A stretch of 64,000 nucleotides of DNA. Origin: Halorussus gelatinilyticus (GTDB lineage: Archaea; Halobacteriota; Halobacteria; Halobacteriales; Haladaptataceae). The stretch is taken from positions 1,798,001 to 1,862,000 of the forward strand of contig NZ_CP096658.1 of the NCBI RefSeq assembly GCF_023238445.1, written 5' to 3'. Shown here piece after piece: positions 1 through 7,092 of this stretch (its first letter is position 1; each line of letters opens with the position of its first letter). The notes beneath the pieces were generated by a model, which saw nothing but the letters and a program-made list of their open reading frames with translations, did not search any database and was not told the origin of the DNA. The translations under genes and the position numbers were made by a program.

Positions 1-328
1 CGCCGTCGAGCGACGCCGTGCCGCCCGACACGACCACCGTCGCGTCGCTGACCGGGTTCCCCTCGGGGTCCACGACCGTCACGGTGACCTTCTGCTCGCC
101 GGGGCCGATTACGTCCGGCGCAGGTGCGGCGTCGAGTTCGGTGACGGTCAGGCCGCCGAGGCCCGAGAGCATGTTCATCATCACGCCGAGGCTGGCGACG
201 CCGACCACCAAGGCGATGACGAGGCGGATGGGCAGGCCCTCGATGGCGCGCTCGTCGTCCGAGAACCGGTCGAAGCAGTCGGGGCTGGCGTCCGCGACGG
301 AGCCGTAGTAGCCGAGTAGCGCTGGCAT
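1..328 (-). CDS. Partial pilin-like/secreted beta-sandwich protein, C-terminus off the left edge
   Basis: Only the first 109 codons are present, with no stop in frame to the window edge. The ATG at 328 gives a short acidic N-terminus, then a charged-to-hydrophobic stretch (EGLPIRLVIALVVGV, about residues 30-44) continuing to about residue 53. This resembles the N-terminal helix of haloarchaeal pilin-like and DUF7382-type exported proteins. From about residue 75 an Ig-like or carboxypeptidase-regulatory strand pattern starts, with 'DPEGNPVSDATV' typical of that fold. I infer a membrane-anchored cell-surface protein. It is divergent from the ATPase gene that follows, and the two starts lie 88 bp apart, so they share a promoter region. 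The family name is from memory; the membrane helix is clear. Confidence 0.7.
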   Translation of the reverse strand, partial: MPALLGYYGSVADASPDCFDRFSDDERAIEGLPIRLVIALVVGVASLGVMMNMLSGLGGLTVTELDAAPAPDVIGPGEQKVTVTVVDPEGNPVSDATVVVSGGTASLDG

Positions 329-416
329 GGGCCGGGTTCGTCCCGCTCTCGGACTTAAACTCTCGGGTGAGTCGGGAGCCGAACGTTCAAGTGCGAGAGC
401 GCGACGAACCGACCCC

Positions 417-1487
417 GTGACCCACGTCCTCGGCCGCCGCGACTCCGGTGGAACCGCCGAAAGCGCCGCCGACCAAGACCCCGAGACGCCGGTCTCCGGC
501 CGGCTCGGAGCCTACCGCGCCCGCGACGGCAGTCACGGTGCGGCGGTCCACGTAGACCTCGACGGCCCGCACGCCGGACTCGTCGTCGGCAAGCGCGGCT
601 ACGGCAAGTCCTACACGCTCGGCGTCCTCGCCGAAGAACTCGCCCGCGCGCCGGGGGTCGCCCCGGTGGTCGCGGACCCGATGGGAATCTTCGGGTCGCT
701 CGCCGGTCTCGGAGCGGACGTCGTCGCTGACCCGCGCGTCTCCGCCGACGCGCTCGCGCCGCGAGCGTGGTGCGACCTGCTCGGTCTCGACGCGGCGTCC
801 GCGGCGGGCGCGCTGGTCTGGCAGGCCGCCGGGGCGCGCTCGTCGCTCGCCGGGATGCGCGCGTTCGTCGCCGACGCCGACACGAAGGCCGACCGCGCGA
901 CGCGCCGGGCGGCCGACAACCACCTCGCGCTCGCCGAATCGTGGGGCGTCTTCGCGCCCGAGGGACCGACCGCGAGCGACCTGCTGAACCCGCCGGAGGG
1001 AACCGTGCTGGACCTCTCGGGACTCGACGGCGCGCCCGCGAACGCGGTTCTGCGTGCGGTCGCGGGCGGTCTCTACGACCACTGCGTCGGCGCGCGCCCG
1101 GCGCGCCTGCCGTGGTTGCTGGTAGACGAGGCTCACGCCTTCTTCGACGGCATCGCGGCCCCCGCGCTCCGGACCGTCCTGACGAGGGGCCGCCAGCCCG
1201 GTCTGAGTTTCGTGGGCGCGACCCAGCGCCCGAGCGCGCTCCCGGCGGTCGCGGTCTCGCAGGCCGACCTCCTGCTGGCCCACCGGCTCACCTCGCGGGC
1301 CGACCTCGACGCGCTGGCCGCGGCCCGCCCGAGTTACCTCGGGTCGTTCGAGGAGCGCCTGCCCGACGCCCCCGGCGAGGTCCTGCTCGTGGACGACGCG
1401 ACCGAGAGCGTCCACGCCGTTCGCGTCCGCGAGCGCGAGACACCCCACGAGGGCGGGAGTCCGAGCGCGACCCGGCGGATGGAGTGA
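417..1487 (+). CDS. HerA/DUF87-like P-loop ATPase
   Basis: A 356-residue protein with Walker A GKRGYGKS at residues 58-65 and Walker B LLVDEAH with D237-E238. The middle is the Ala/Gly-rich helical region of the HerA/FtsK-like 'helicase HerA central domain' class, and the late GATQRPSALP stretch fits sensor I of that class. Members move DNA or remodel complexes, but this short form lacks the HAS-barrel of true HerA and has no NurA partner nearby, so its substrate is unknown. I chose the GTG at 417 because residues become ATPase-like from there; an upstream ATG at 327 in the same frame would add 30 atypical residues and overlap the divergent start. The ATPase class is seen directly; the role is not. 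Confidence 0.75.
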   Translation: MTHVLGRRDSGGTAESAADQDPETPVSGRLGAYRARDGSHGAAVHVDLDGPHAGLVVGKRGYGKSYTLGVLAEELARAPGVAPVVADPMGIFGSLAGLGADVVADPRVSADALAPRAWCDLLGLDAASAAGALVWQAAGARSSLAGMRAFVADADTKADRATRRAADNHLALAESWGVFAPEGPTASDLLNPPEGTVLDLSGLDGAPANAVLRAVAGGLYDHCVGARPARLPWLLVDEAHAFFDGIAAPALRTVLTRGRQPGLSFVGATQRPSALPAVAVSQADLLLAHRLTSRADLDALAAARPSYLGSFEERLPDAPGEVLLVDDATESVHAVRVRERETPHEGGSPSATRRME

Positions 1488-1598
1488 CCCGCCGGAGGGA
1501 ACGACCTCACGGGGGGAACGACTCGCCGGGAGAGCGACCCGCCAGCGCGCTCCGAAAACGGTATCCCGGTCGACGCGCTCGCCTCGGACGAACGTCGA

Positions 1599-2003
1599 AT
1601 GTCGGCAACCGAGGCCCGCTCACTCGAACGACTGAAACCCCTCCTGCTGGTCGCGGTCGGCGGGTTCGCGGGCGCAATCGCCCGCCACGCGGTCGCCGTC
1701 GCGCTCCCCGGCGGCTTCCCGTGGGGAACCCTCGCGGTGAACGTGCTGGGGAGCTTCGCGCTCGGCGTCCTCCTCTTCGAGGCGACGGTGACGGGGCGTC
1801 TCGGCCCGGAGACGCGCCTCGTCCTCGGCACGGGCTTCCTCTCGTCGTTCACGACCTACAGCACCTTCGCGCTCCAGACCGCGGCGCTGTCGCCGCGCTG
1901 GGCGGTCGCCAACGTCGCCGCGAACTACGCACTGGGCTTCCTCGCGGTGGTCGCCGGTCGGATTGCGGTCCGGTCGCTCGCCGCCCCGGAGGTAGCAGGA
2001 TGA
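1599..2003 (+). CDS. crcB: CrcB/Fluc fluoride channel, first of a tandem pair
   Basis: A 134-residue four-helix membrane protein with the CrcB signatures: an N-terminal Gly/Arg motif (GGFAGAIAR), the helix-2 GTLAVNVLGSFALG motif, and the helix-3 break GTGFLSSFTTYSTFA that supplies the Phe/Ser/Thr residues lining the fluoride pore. Fluc channels are antiparallel dimers exporting fluoride passively. Many organisms carry two adjacent genes making a heterodimer, and the second copy lies 34 bp downstream. This copy is about 15 residues longer at both ends than its partner. The start at 1599 is the only ATG before helix 1. I looked for a crcB fluoride riboswitch in the 111 bp upstream and did not recognise one. 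Confidence 0.93.
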   Translation: MSATEARSLERLKPLLLVAVGGFAGAIARHAVAVALPGGFPWGTLAVNVLGSFALGVLLFEATVTGRLGPETRLVLGTGFLSSFTTYSTFALQTAALSPRWAVANVAANYALGFLAVVAGRIAVRSLAAPEVAG

Positions 2004-2037
2004 GTGTGAGCGACGGGACGGGCCGGGAGGCAGGCCG

Positions 2038-2397
2038 ATGAACCCGGCCCTGCTCGTCGGGTTGGGCGGCGTCCTCGGCGCGCTCTCGCGGTTCGCGGTC
2101 GGGTCGCTGGTCGGGTCGCTGGTCGGCGGTCGCCGACGGGACACGCTCGCGGTGAACGTGCTGGGGAGCTTCGCGCTCGGCGCGCTGACCACTGGACTCG
2201 CGGCCGACGCGACGCTCTTGACGGTCTTCGGTACCGGGTTCTGCGGCGCGTTCACCACGTTTTCGAGCTTTGCGGTCGAGACGGTCGAACTGTACGAGAC
2301 CGGCGCGCGACGCGCGGCGGTCGTCAACGCCGCGACGAATCTGGTCGGCGCGCTCCTCGCGGTCGGACTCGGCGGCTGGCTGGCGACGGCTCTCTGA
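2038..2397 (+). CDS. crcB: CrcB/Fluc fluoride channel, second of the pair
   Basis: A 119-residue four-helix protein sharing the NVLGSFALG helix-2 motif and the GTGFCGAFTTFSSFA pore motif with the preceding gene. It begins with a clean ATG at 2038, 34 bp after the upstream stop, so the two are surely co-transcribed. The two copies are clearly diverged from each other rather than a recent duplication, consistent with an obligate heterodimeric fluoride exporter. A region of about 130 bp without genes separates it from the next cluster. Confidence 0.93.
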   Translation: MNPALLVGLGGVLGALSRFAVGSLVGSLVGGRRRDTLAVNVLGSFALGALTTGLAADATLLTVFGTGFCGAFTTFSSFAVETVELYETGARRAAVVNAATNLVGALLAVGLGGWLATAL

Positions 2398-2496
2398 CCG
2401 CGCTACGCCAGCGGGTCGGCCCCCGAGTTGCGGGGTCTCTCAGACTGACAGCGTAGTGATAATTCCGGCTTTGGAAGTATACGAACACGTCGCAAA

Positions 2497-2506
2497 CTTT
2501 AGTATG
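2497..2506 (+). promoter_or_regulatory. Possible TATA element/promoter for the plus-strand five-gene cluster
   Basis: The 2440-2520 stretch is markedly AT-richer than its surroundings (CTTTAGTATG at 2497-2506, with a second AT-rich patch GGAAGTATAC around 2473-2482) and is followed by AGGTGA at 2515-2520, eight bases before the ATG at 2529. This is the only promoter-like stretch before the five tightly packed genes that follow. Which of the two patches is the TATA box is not decidable by eye. Confidence 0.4.
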
Positions 2507-2528
2507 AAGGAATGAGGTGAGAAAACCG

Positions 2529-3647
2529 ATGCCACTGCGACCCACCGACACCGATCTTCTGGCTGACATCTGTATGTCGGTCGCACTACAGAACTACGGC
2601 TTTCTGTACATCGACCGAGTCAACGACGAGATACGGTCGCGCTACGAGAGCGGCGAGAAGAGTCGGCTCAAGGCGAGTTCGCTGTCTCAGACGGAGATCA
2701 AGAAGGCGATGGACGACGTGGTCTCCGACGAGTACTCGGACCTCCAGCGGCTCCGAACGGGGGTCTACTACTACGACCCCTTCGGGGCCGGCGACGACCA
2801 GGGAATCGCCGACGAGTTGACCGCGCTGTTCCGCCAGCAACTCGTCGTCACCAGCGAGGAGTTGCGCTCGCGGTTCGACCTCGCTATCGACGACATCGAC
2901 TTCTTCGCCGAGGAGTTGGCGGACCGCAATCTAGTCCGGCGAATCGCCACCGGCGAACGCGACTACTACACCATCGGGTCGCGGCTCAAGGAACAGGCGG
3001 GCGAGGCGGGCGTGGACGCTCGCCTGCGCGAGAAGGCCACCTACGGCAAGCTCTCGCACGACCAGCTGGAGAAGGTCATCAACGTCTCGGCGACCGCCGA
3101 CGTGATTCGGTACCTCGAAGCCGAGGAGTTCGTCATCGACTTGGACGGGGAGTATCTGGTCGAGAGCGCCATCTCCCGGTACGGCCAGTATCTCGCCGAC
3201 GAGATCGGCGACGCCGTGGCGAGCGAGTTCGAGAACTCGGGCCACGTCCTGCCCGAGACGGAGTTCTCGCAGGTCGTGGAGAACGAGGTCTCCGAGCGGT
3301 CGGACGTGCTCGCGCAGGCGCGGGGCGTCCGCGGCGACATCCTCAAAGCGACCGAGAAGGCGCTGAAAGCGGACCTCGGTCTCGAACCCGACTCGCCGGT
3401 CGTCCGCCAGACCGACGAGTTCGAGTCGTACGTGGACCGGCGCGCCGAGGAGATAAAGCGCGAAGTCACCAACAGCGGCGAGCGCCTCGCCACGGAGTCG
3501 GACTTCCACGACGTCGGCCACCCGATGGTCGAGGAGGTCCACGTCGGCACCGCACAGCAGGCGAACGAGTACGCTCGGGACGCGATACGCGACCGGTTCG
3601 ACGAGATGGTCAGCGACGAGTTCCGCGTCGAACAGTCCGACACGTGA
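2529..3647 (+). CDS. Unknown soluble protein with repeated winged-helix-like segments; first gene of the AAA+ cluster
   Basis: A 372-residue, strongly acidic protein without signal peptide or membrane segment. I do not recognise the family. By eye it contains at least three helix-helix-helix-strand units that read like winged helices: about residues 45-85 (ending in the YYYD strand), 95-150 (TSEELRSRFDLAIDDIDFF then a strand ending DYYTI) and 175-215 (SHDQLEKVI... then a strand ending GEYLV). The C-terminal third is helical. The ATG at 2529 has AGGTGA eight bases before it; an in-frame GTG at 2517 would add four residues. It sits 43 bp before the coiled-coil gene and heads a cluster leading to a Vps4-like ATPase. 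Tandem winged helices occur in ESCRT-II and in many protein-scaffold subunits, so an adaptor role is plausible but unproven. Confidence 0.8.
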   Translation: MPLRPTDTDLLADICMSVALQNYGFLYIDRVNDEIRSRYESGEKSRLKASSLSQTEIKKAMDDVVSDEYSDLQRLRTGVYYYDPFGAGDDQGIADELTALFRQQLVVTSEELRSRFDLAIDDIDFFAEELADRNLVRRIATGERDYYTIGSRLKEQAGEAGVDARLREKATYGKLSHDQLEKVINVSATADVIRYLEAEEFVIDLDGEYLVESAISRYGQYLADEIGDAVASEFENSGHVLPETEFSQVVENEVSERSDVLAQARGVRGDILKATEKALKADLGLEPDSPVVRQTDEFESYVDRRAEEIKREVTNSGERLATESDFHDVGHPMVEEVHVGTAQQANEYARDAIRDRFDEMVSDEFRVEQSDT

Positions 3648-3690
3648 CCGACCAGCAGACGACTCTCGCAGAGACATTCACTCTACGACA

Positions 3691-4743
3691 ATGACGCAAA
3701 AATATCGAAGCTTCACCGAAACCGAGATGGGCGACGGCACCTACGTCGTCGCCGAGCCAGTCAGCCAGACAGACGACGCCGTCCGCATCGAGGCCGGATG
3801 GTTCGACACCGAAGACGACATCGAGGGCGAGTGGGAGGACCCCATCGGTGCCATCATCCGCAACGACCTGACCGGCGGGATGGAACTGACCGAGGGAACC
3901 GGCACCCTCTCGCGCCGGCAGGCGGTCGAGAACCTCGCGGACGCGACCAAGGACGGCGAACCGCTCGTCTCCGGCGAGACCGAGGCCGAGGCGCTCATCG
4001 ACTACTTCGCCGCCAACGACGTCCTCGAACTCGACGAGAAGAACGACGACGTGGTGTTGCTCAAGGACCCCAACGAGGTGTCGGGCAAGATGGTCCTCAA
4101 CTGGGCCGCCGCGATGGCCGCCTGCGTGGACAAGATAGACGAGACGATGAACCGGTTCGAGCGGGCCAAGGAGAAGCTCCAGAAGCACATGGAGAACGTG
4201 GACGCCAACCCCCAGCGCACGGAGGAGCTGATGAAGGAGAAGGCCCAGGAGCTGATGGCGCTCGGCGACGGGTCGGGCTTCCCCGACCGGAGCGAACTCT
4301 CCGAGCAGGCCCAACAGAAGTACGACATCCTCCGCGAGGACTTCATCTACTACAAGAAGCTCAACGAGGCCGGACAGGAGAACGTCTCGACCGCCCAGCA
4401 GGGCGTGGACCAGATCGCCAACATCATCCAGAAGCTGGAGGGTGCCCGCGAGGTCTTGGACCAGAAGCAGGGGCAGGTCCGGACGCGAGCGCTCAAGGAG
4501 CGCGTCTTCCCCGAGAGCGAGGTCAACATCGCCATGAACATGGGCGAACTCGTCACCAGCCTCGCGGGCGTCGGGAGCATCGAGGAGGAGGCCGAGAACA
4601 TGTCCGAAGACGACGTGGAGTCCGCCGTGACCGACGTGTTGAGCGACGCCCAGAACATCGAGGGCGCGCTCGACGACACCCTCGGCGACGAGAGCGAGGC
4701 CCAAGAGGGCCAAGAGGGCCAAGCCAGCGAGTTCACCGTGTAA
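3691..4743 (+). CDS. Unknown soluble coiled-coil protein
   Basis: A 350-residue protein. Residues 1-130 are a mixed alpha/beta acidic region. From about residue 130 to 275 there are long amphipathic helices: one running from AAAMAACVDKIDETMNRF through a charged EKLQKHM stretch, and another from ALREDF-type heptads through VDQIANIIQKLEG to the Arg-rich QVRTRALKERVF. The C-terminal 50 residues are acidic with two short helices and a Gln/Glu repeat (EGQEGQ). No transmembrane segment is seen. Position immediately before the AAA+ gene suggests it is a filament or adaptor substrate of that ATPase; an ESCRT-III/PspA-like helical hairpin is conceivable but I cannot show homology. Only one base separates it from the next start. 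Confidence 0.8.
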   Translation: MTQKYRSFTETEMGDGTYVVAEPVSQTDDAVRIEAGWFDTEDDIEGEWEDPIGAIIRNDLTGGMELTEGTGTLSRRQAVENLADATKDGEPLVSGETEAEALIDYFAANDVLELDEKNDDVVLLKDPNEVSGKMVLNWAAAMAACVDKIDETMNRFERAKEKLQKHMENVDANPQRTEELMKEKAQELMALGDGSGFPDRSELSEQAQQKYDILREDFIYYKKLNEAGQENVSTAQQGVDQIANIIQKLEGAREVLDQKQGQVRTRALKERVFPESEVNIAMNMGELVTSLAGVGSIEEEAENMSEDDVESAVTDVLSDAQNIEGALDDTLGDESEAQEGQEGQASEFTV

Positions 4744-4744
4744 C

Positions 4745-5389
4745 ATGCAGGCCCAGTCGCTCCTCGGTAGCGCTCGCGCCCTCGACCGCCGGCTCGACGA
4801 CCTGCTGTCGGCGACCGTCCTCGCGGGCGACCCCGCGGCGTGGGACGACGCCGCCGTCGTCCGCACGACGCTGACCGACGTCGCCGAGCAACTGCGGGCT
4901 GGTGCCCCGTTCCCGACGGGCGGCGACCCCGCCCCGAGAGACGAGGCGTTCGTCGGCCTGCTGGCGGCGCTGGACGAGCGCGACCGACCGACGCCCGAGC
5001 GGGTCGCGGCGGCGTTGGACGGCGGCGAGCGCGCGCTCGACAGACTCCGCGAGACCGGCCGAGTCGAGGTCGCGGGGTCGCGGGTCGTCGTCCCGCTCGG
5101 GCGCGACCCCGCGGGGAGCAACTGGTGGGCGCTGCTGGAGTACCTCCGCGACTCGGTCGCGGATCTCGCCGGAAAGGCGAGCCGAGTTCGGGGCAGGGTC
5201 GTCGTGGACGGCGCGGACGCCGCGCTGGTCGCGGCGTGGGACAGCGTGGTCGAGCGACTCGACGCGCTCGAAACGGTGCTGGACGAGACGACAGCTAACG
5301 GTCGGTACGCCGAGCGGAGCGTCGCGGCGGGCGACGGTCCCGAGCAGTTCGTCGCGTGGGCGGCCGACCAGTTCCGGAGCCAACAATGA
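4745..5389 (+). CDS. Unknown small helical protein
   Basis: A 214-residue Ala/Asp-rich, apparently all-helical soluble protein with a short beta hairpin in the middle (GRVEVAGSRVVVPLG, about residues 100-114) followed by a Trp pair (SNWWALLEYL). No catalytic motif is recognisable. It begins one base after the previous stop and its own TGA overlaps the ATG of the AAA+ gene (ATGA), so translation is probably coupled to both neighbours. Strict spacing suggests a stoichiometric partner in the same complex. The function is unknown. Confidence 0.75.
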   Translation: MQAQSLLGSARALDRRLDDLLSATVLAGDPAAWDDAAVVRTTLTDVAEQLRAGAPFPTGGDPAPRDEAFVGLLAALDERDRPTPERVAAALDGGERALDRLRETGRVEVAGSRVVVPLGRDPAGSNWWALLEYLRDSVADLAGKASRVRGRVVVDGADAALVAAWDSVVERLDALETVLDETTANGRYAERSVAAGDGPEQFVAWAADQFRSQQ

Positions 5390-7092
5390 ACAAGACGAAT
5401 CTACAACCGATAACCAACGAGAGCCAACCGACTTCGCACGTCCGGGTCGGCGAGAGCCGAGTCAACTCCTCGAACGTCGTCCGACTCGAACACCGCGGCA
5501 TCGACGCGTTCTTCTACGCCAAACCGGTCGAGGACTTCGTCGGCGGCATCGGCAACAAGGTCAAGTTCCACGAGAACGTCGCCAAAATCTTCGGCGGCAT
5601 CGACTTCTCGTCGCCGTTCTACGTGGACGCGAAGGTGAGCAAGCGCGACGTGGAGGCCGCCCGGAGCGTCGAACTCCGGGTCCGCGGCGCGCCCGAGGAC
5701 CAGATAGAGCAATTCATGCGCCAGAGCGAGTACCTCGTCCACAACATGGAGGAGATAGTCTCGAACGGCGACGACCTCGTGCCGGTGCAGGTGTACTCGA
5801 TGGAGCCGTCGGGGTATCGGACCCTGCGCGTGACCGACGACACCGACATCGAGTTCGTCTCCCGGTCGGACGTACGGGACCGCAGTCCCGACGCGCCCGG
5901 CGGTTCGGGCGGTGGCGGCGGCTCGGGTGGCGGTCCGGGCGGCGCGGGCGGTCCCGGCGGCGAGAGCGAGAACGACGTGGACATCGACGTGACGCCCAAG
6001 AAGCCGACCAAGAGCTTCGAGGAGGACGTGGCCGGACTCGACACGGTCAAGCAGACCGCCCGGACGATGCTGGCGATGTTCGACCCCCAGAAGCAGGAGA
6101 AAGTCGAACGCCTCTACGGCGAGGGGTTCGCCTCGCGGGGCGGGAGCATGCTCCTGTACGGTCCGCCGGGGTGTGGGAAGACGCTCATCTCCGAGGCCAT
6201 CGCCCACGAGGCGAAGAACGAGACCGACATCGAAGACGAGTACGGCGACGTGAAGTTCCTCGAAGTCAAGGGCGGCGACGTGCTGTCGCGCTATCCCGGC
6301 GAGTCCGAGCGCCGCATCGAGGCGGTGTTCGACCAAGCCCATCAGGTCGCCCAAGACGGCTTCGCGGTCCTCTTCTTCGACGAGGTGGAGACGCTGATTC
6401 CCGACCGGAGCGACGACAGCCTCCAGCGCCACGAGCGGTCGCTGACCAACGCGTTCCTGCAGGAGATGAACGACATCGAGGACAACCTGCTGGTCGTCGG
6501 CGCGACCAACATGCCGTTCACCATCGACCCGGCCGCGACGCGGCGCTTCCCCATCCAGCAGTTCATCCCCCAACCCGACGCCGAGGTCATGTCCCAGGTC
6601 TGGGAGGTCAACCTCCGGGACCTACCCAACGCCGACGAGATAGACTTCCAGCGACTCGGCGAGGAGTCGGTCGGTTACACCCCGGCCGAAATCGCCGACC
6701 GCGTGCTGGGGAGCGACCTCCAGCGCGAGTTCGTCGAGAGCGTGGTCCACGACGACCGCGAGGCCATCACGCCCGACACCGACTACCTGCTCTCGTGGCT
6801 GAACGACACCGAACCGAAGACGGTCCGCCAGTACGTCTCCAGCGTCCGCGAGCAGTTGGACGACTTGGAGGGCTACCCCGAGATGCAACGCTACGTCGAG
6901 GAGCAGGCCGAGAAACACGGCATCTCGCTGGGCAACGGCGGCGGTGGCGGACTCGGCGACTTGCTCGCGTCGGCGGCGGGCGGCGGAGAGGGCGCCGGCA
7001 GTGACGGAGACGCCGCCGCGAGCGGAGACGCCGCCGGCGTCGGCGACGGCGGCGACGCCCCCGAACTGCCCACCGGAGGGGCCGACTCGTGA
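5386..7092 (+). CDS. AAA+ ATPase, Vps4/katanin (meiotic-clade)-like
   Basis: A 568-residue protein. Residues 1-165 form a distinct N-terminal domain, 170-192 a Gly/Pro linker, and about 205-460 an AAA module: Walker A GPPGCGKT at 259-266, a pore-loop region SRYPGESERR at 301-310, Walker B LFFDE at 329-333, sensor 1 GATN (N375) and an arginine-finger segment TRRFPIQQFIPQP from residue 385. The RRF plus 'IPxP' pattern is like Vps4, CdvC, katanin and spastin rather than the GR(F/L)D of Cdc48 or FtsH. About 50 Gly/Ala/Asp-rich residues close the protein. The ATG at 5386 overlaps the upstream stop. Such ATPases thread or disassemble polymers; here the likely client is the neighbouring coiled-coil protein or the tubulin-like proteins encoded opposite. 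That client assignment is inference. Confidence 0.9.
   Translation: MNKTNLQPITNESQPTSHVRVGESRVNSSNVVRLEHRGIDAFFYAKPVEDFVGGIGNKVKFHENVAKIFGGIDFSSPFYVDAKVSKRDVEAARSVELRVRGAPEDQIEQFMRQSEYLVHNMEEIVSNGDDLVPVQVYSMEPSGYRTLRVTDDTDIEFVSRSDVRDRSPDAPGGSGGGGGSGGGPGGAGGPGGESENDVDIDVTPKKPTKSFEEDVAGLDTVKQTARTMLAMFDPQKQEKVERLYGEGFASRGGSMLLYGPPGCGKTLISEAIAHEAKNETDIEDEYGDVKFLEVKGGDVLSRYPGESERRIEAVFDQAHQVAQDGFAVLFFDEVETLIPDRSDDSLQRHERSLTNAFLQEMNDIEDNLLVVGATNMPFTIDPAATRRFPIQQFIPQPDAEVMSQVWEVNLRDLPNADEIDFQRLGEESVGYTPAEIADRVLGSDLQREFVESVVHDDREAITPDTDYLLSWLNDTEPKTVRQYVSSVREQLDDLEGYPEMQRYVEEQAEKHGISLGNGGGGGLGDLLASAAGGGEGAGSDGDAAASGDAAGVGDGGDAPELPTGGADS

Noticed and set aside
387-1448. Minus-strand 353-residue reading opposite the DUF87-like ATPase
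   Set aside because: It is Arg/Gly/Val-rich with no motif, while the plus strand has a full P-loop ATPase with Walker A and B.
1488-1598. crcB fluoride riboswitch before the CrcB pair
   Set aside because: The 111 bp do not show the conserved loop and pseudoknot features I would expect; a covariance search would decide.
2529-3647. Homology of the first plus-cluster gene to the eukaryotic UFM1 ligase UFL1 or to ESCRT-II subunits
   Set aside because: Only the repeated winged-helix rhythm is similar; no specific motif is shared, so I describe it as winged-helix-like without a family.
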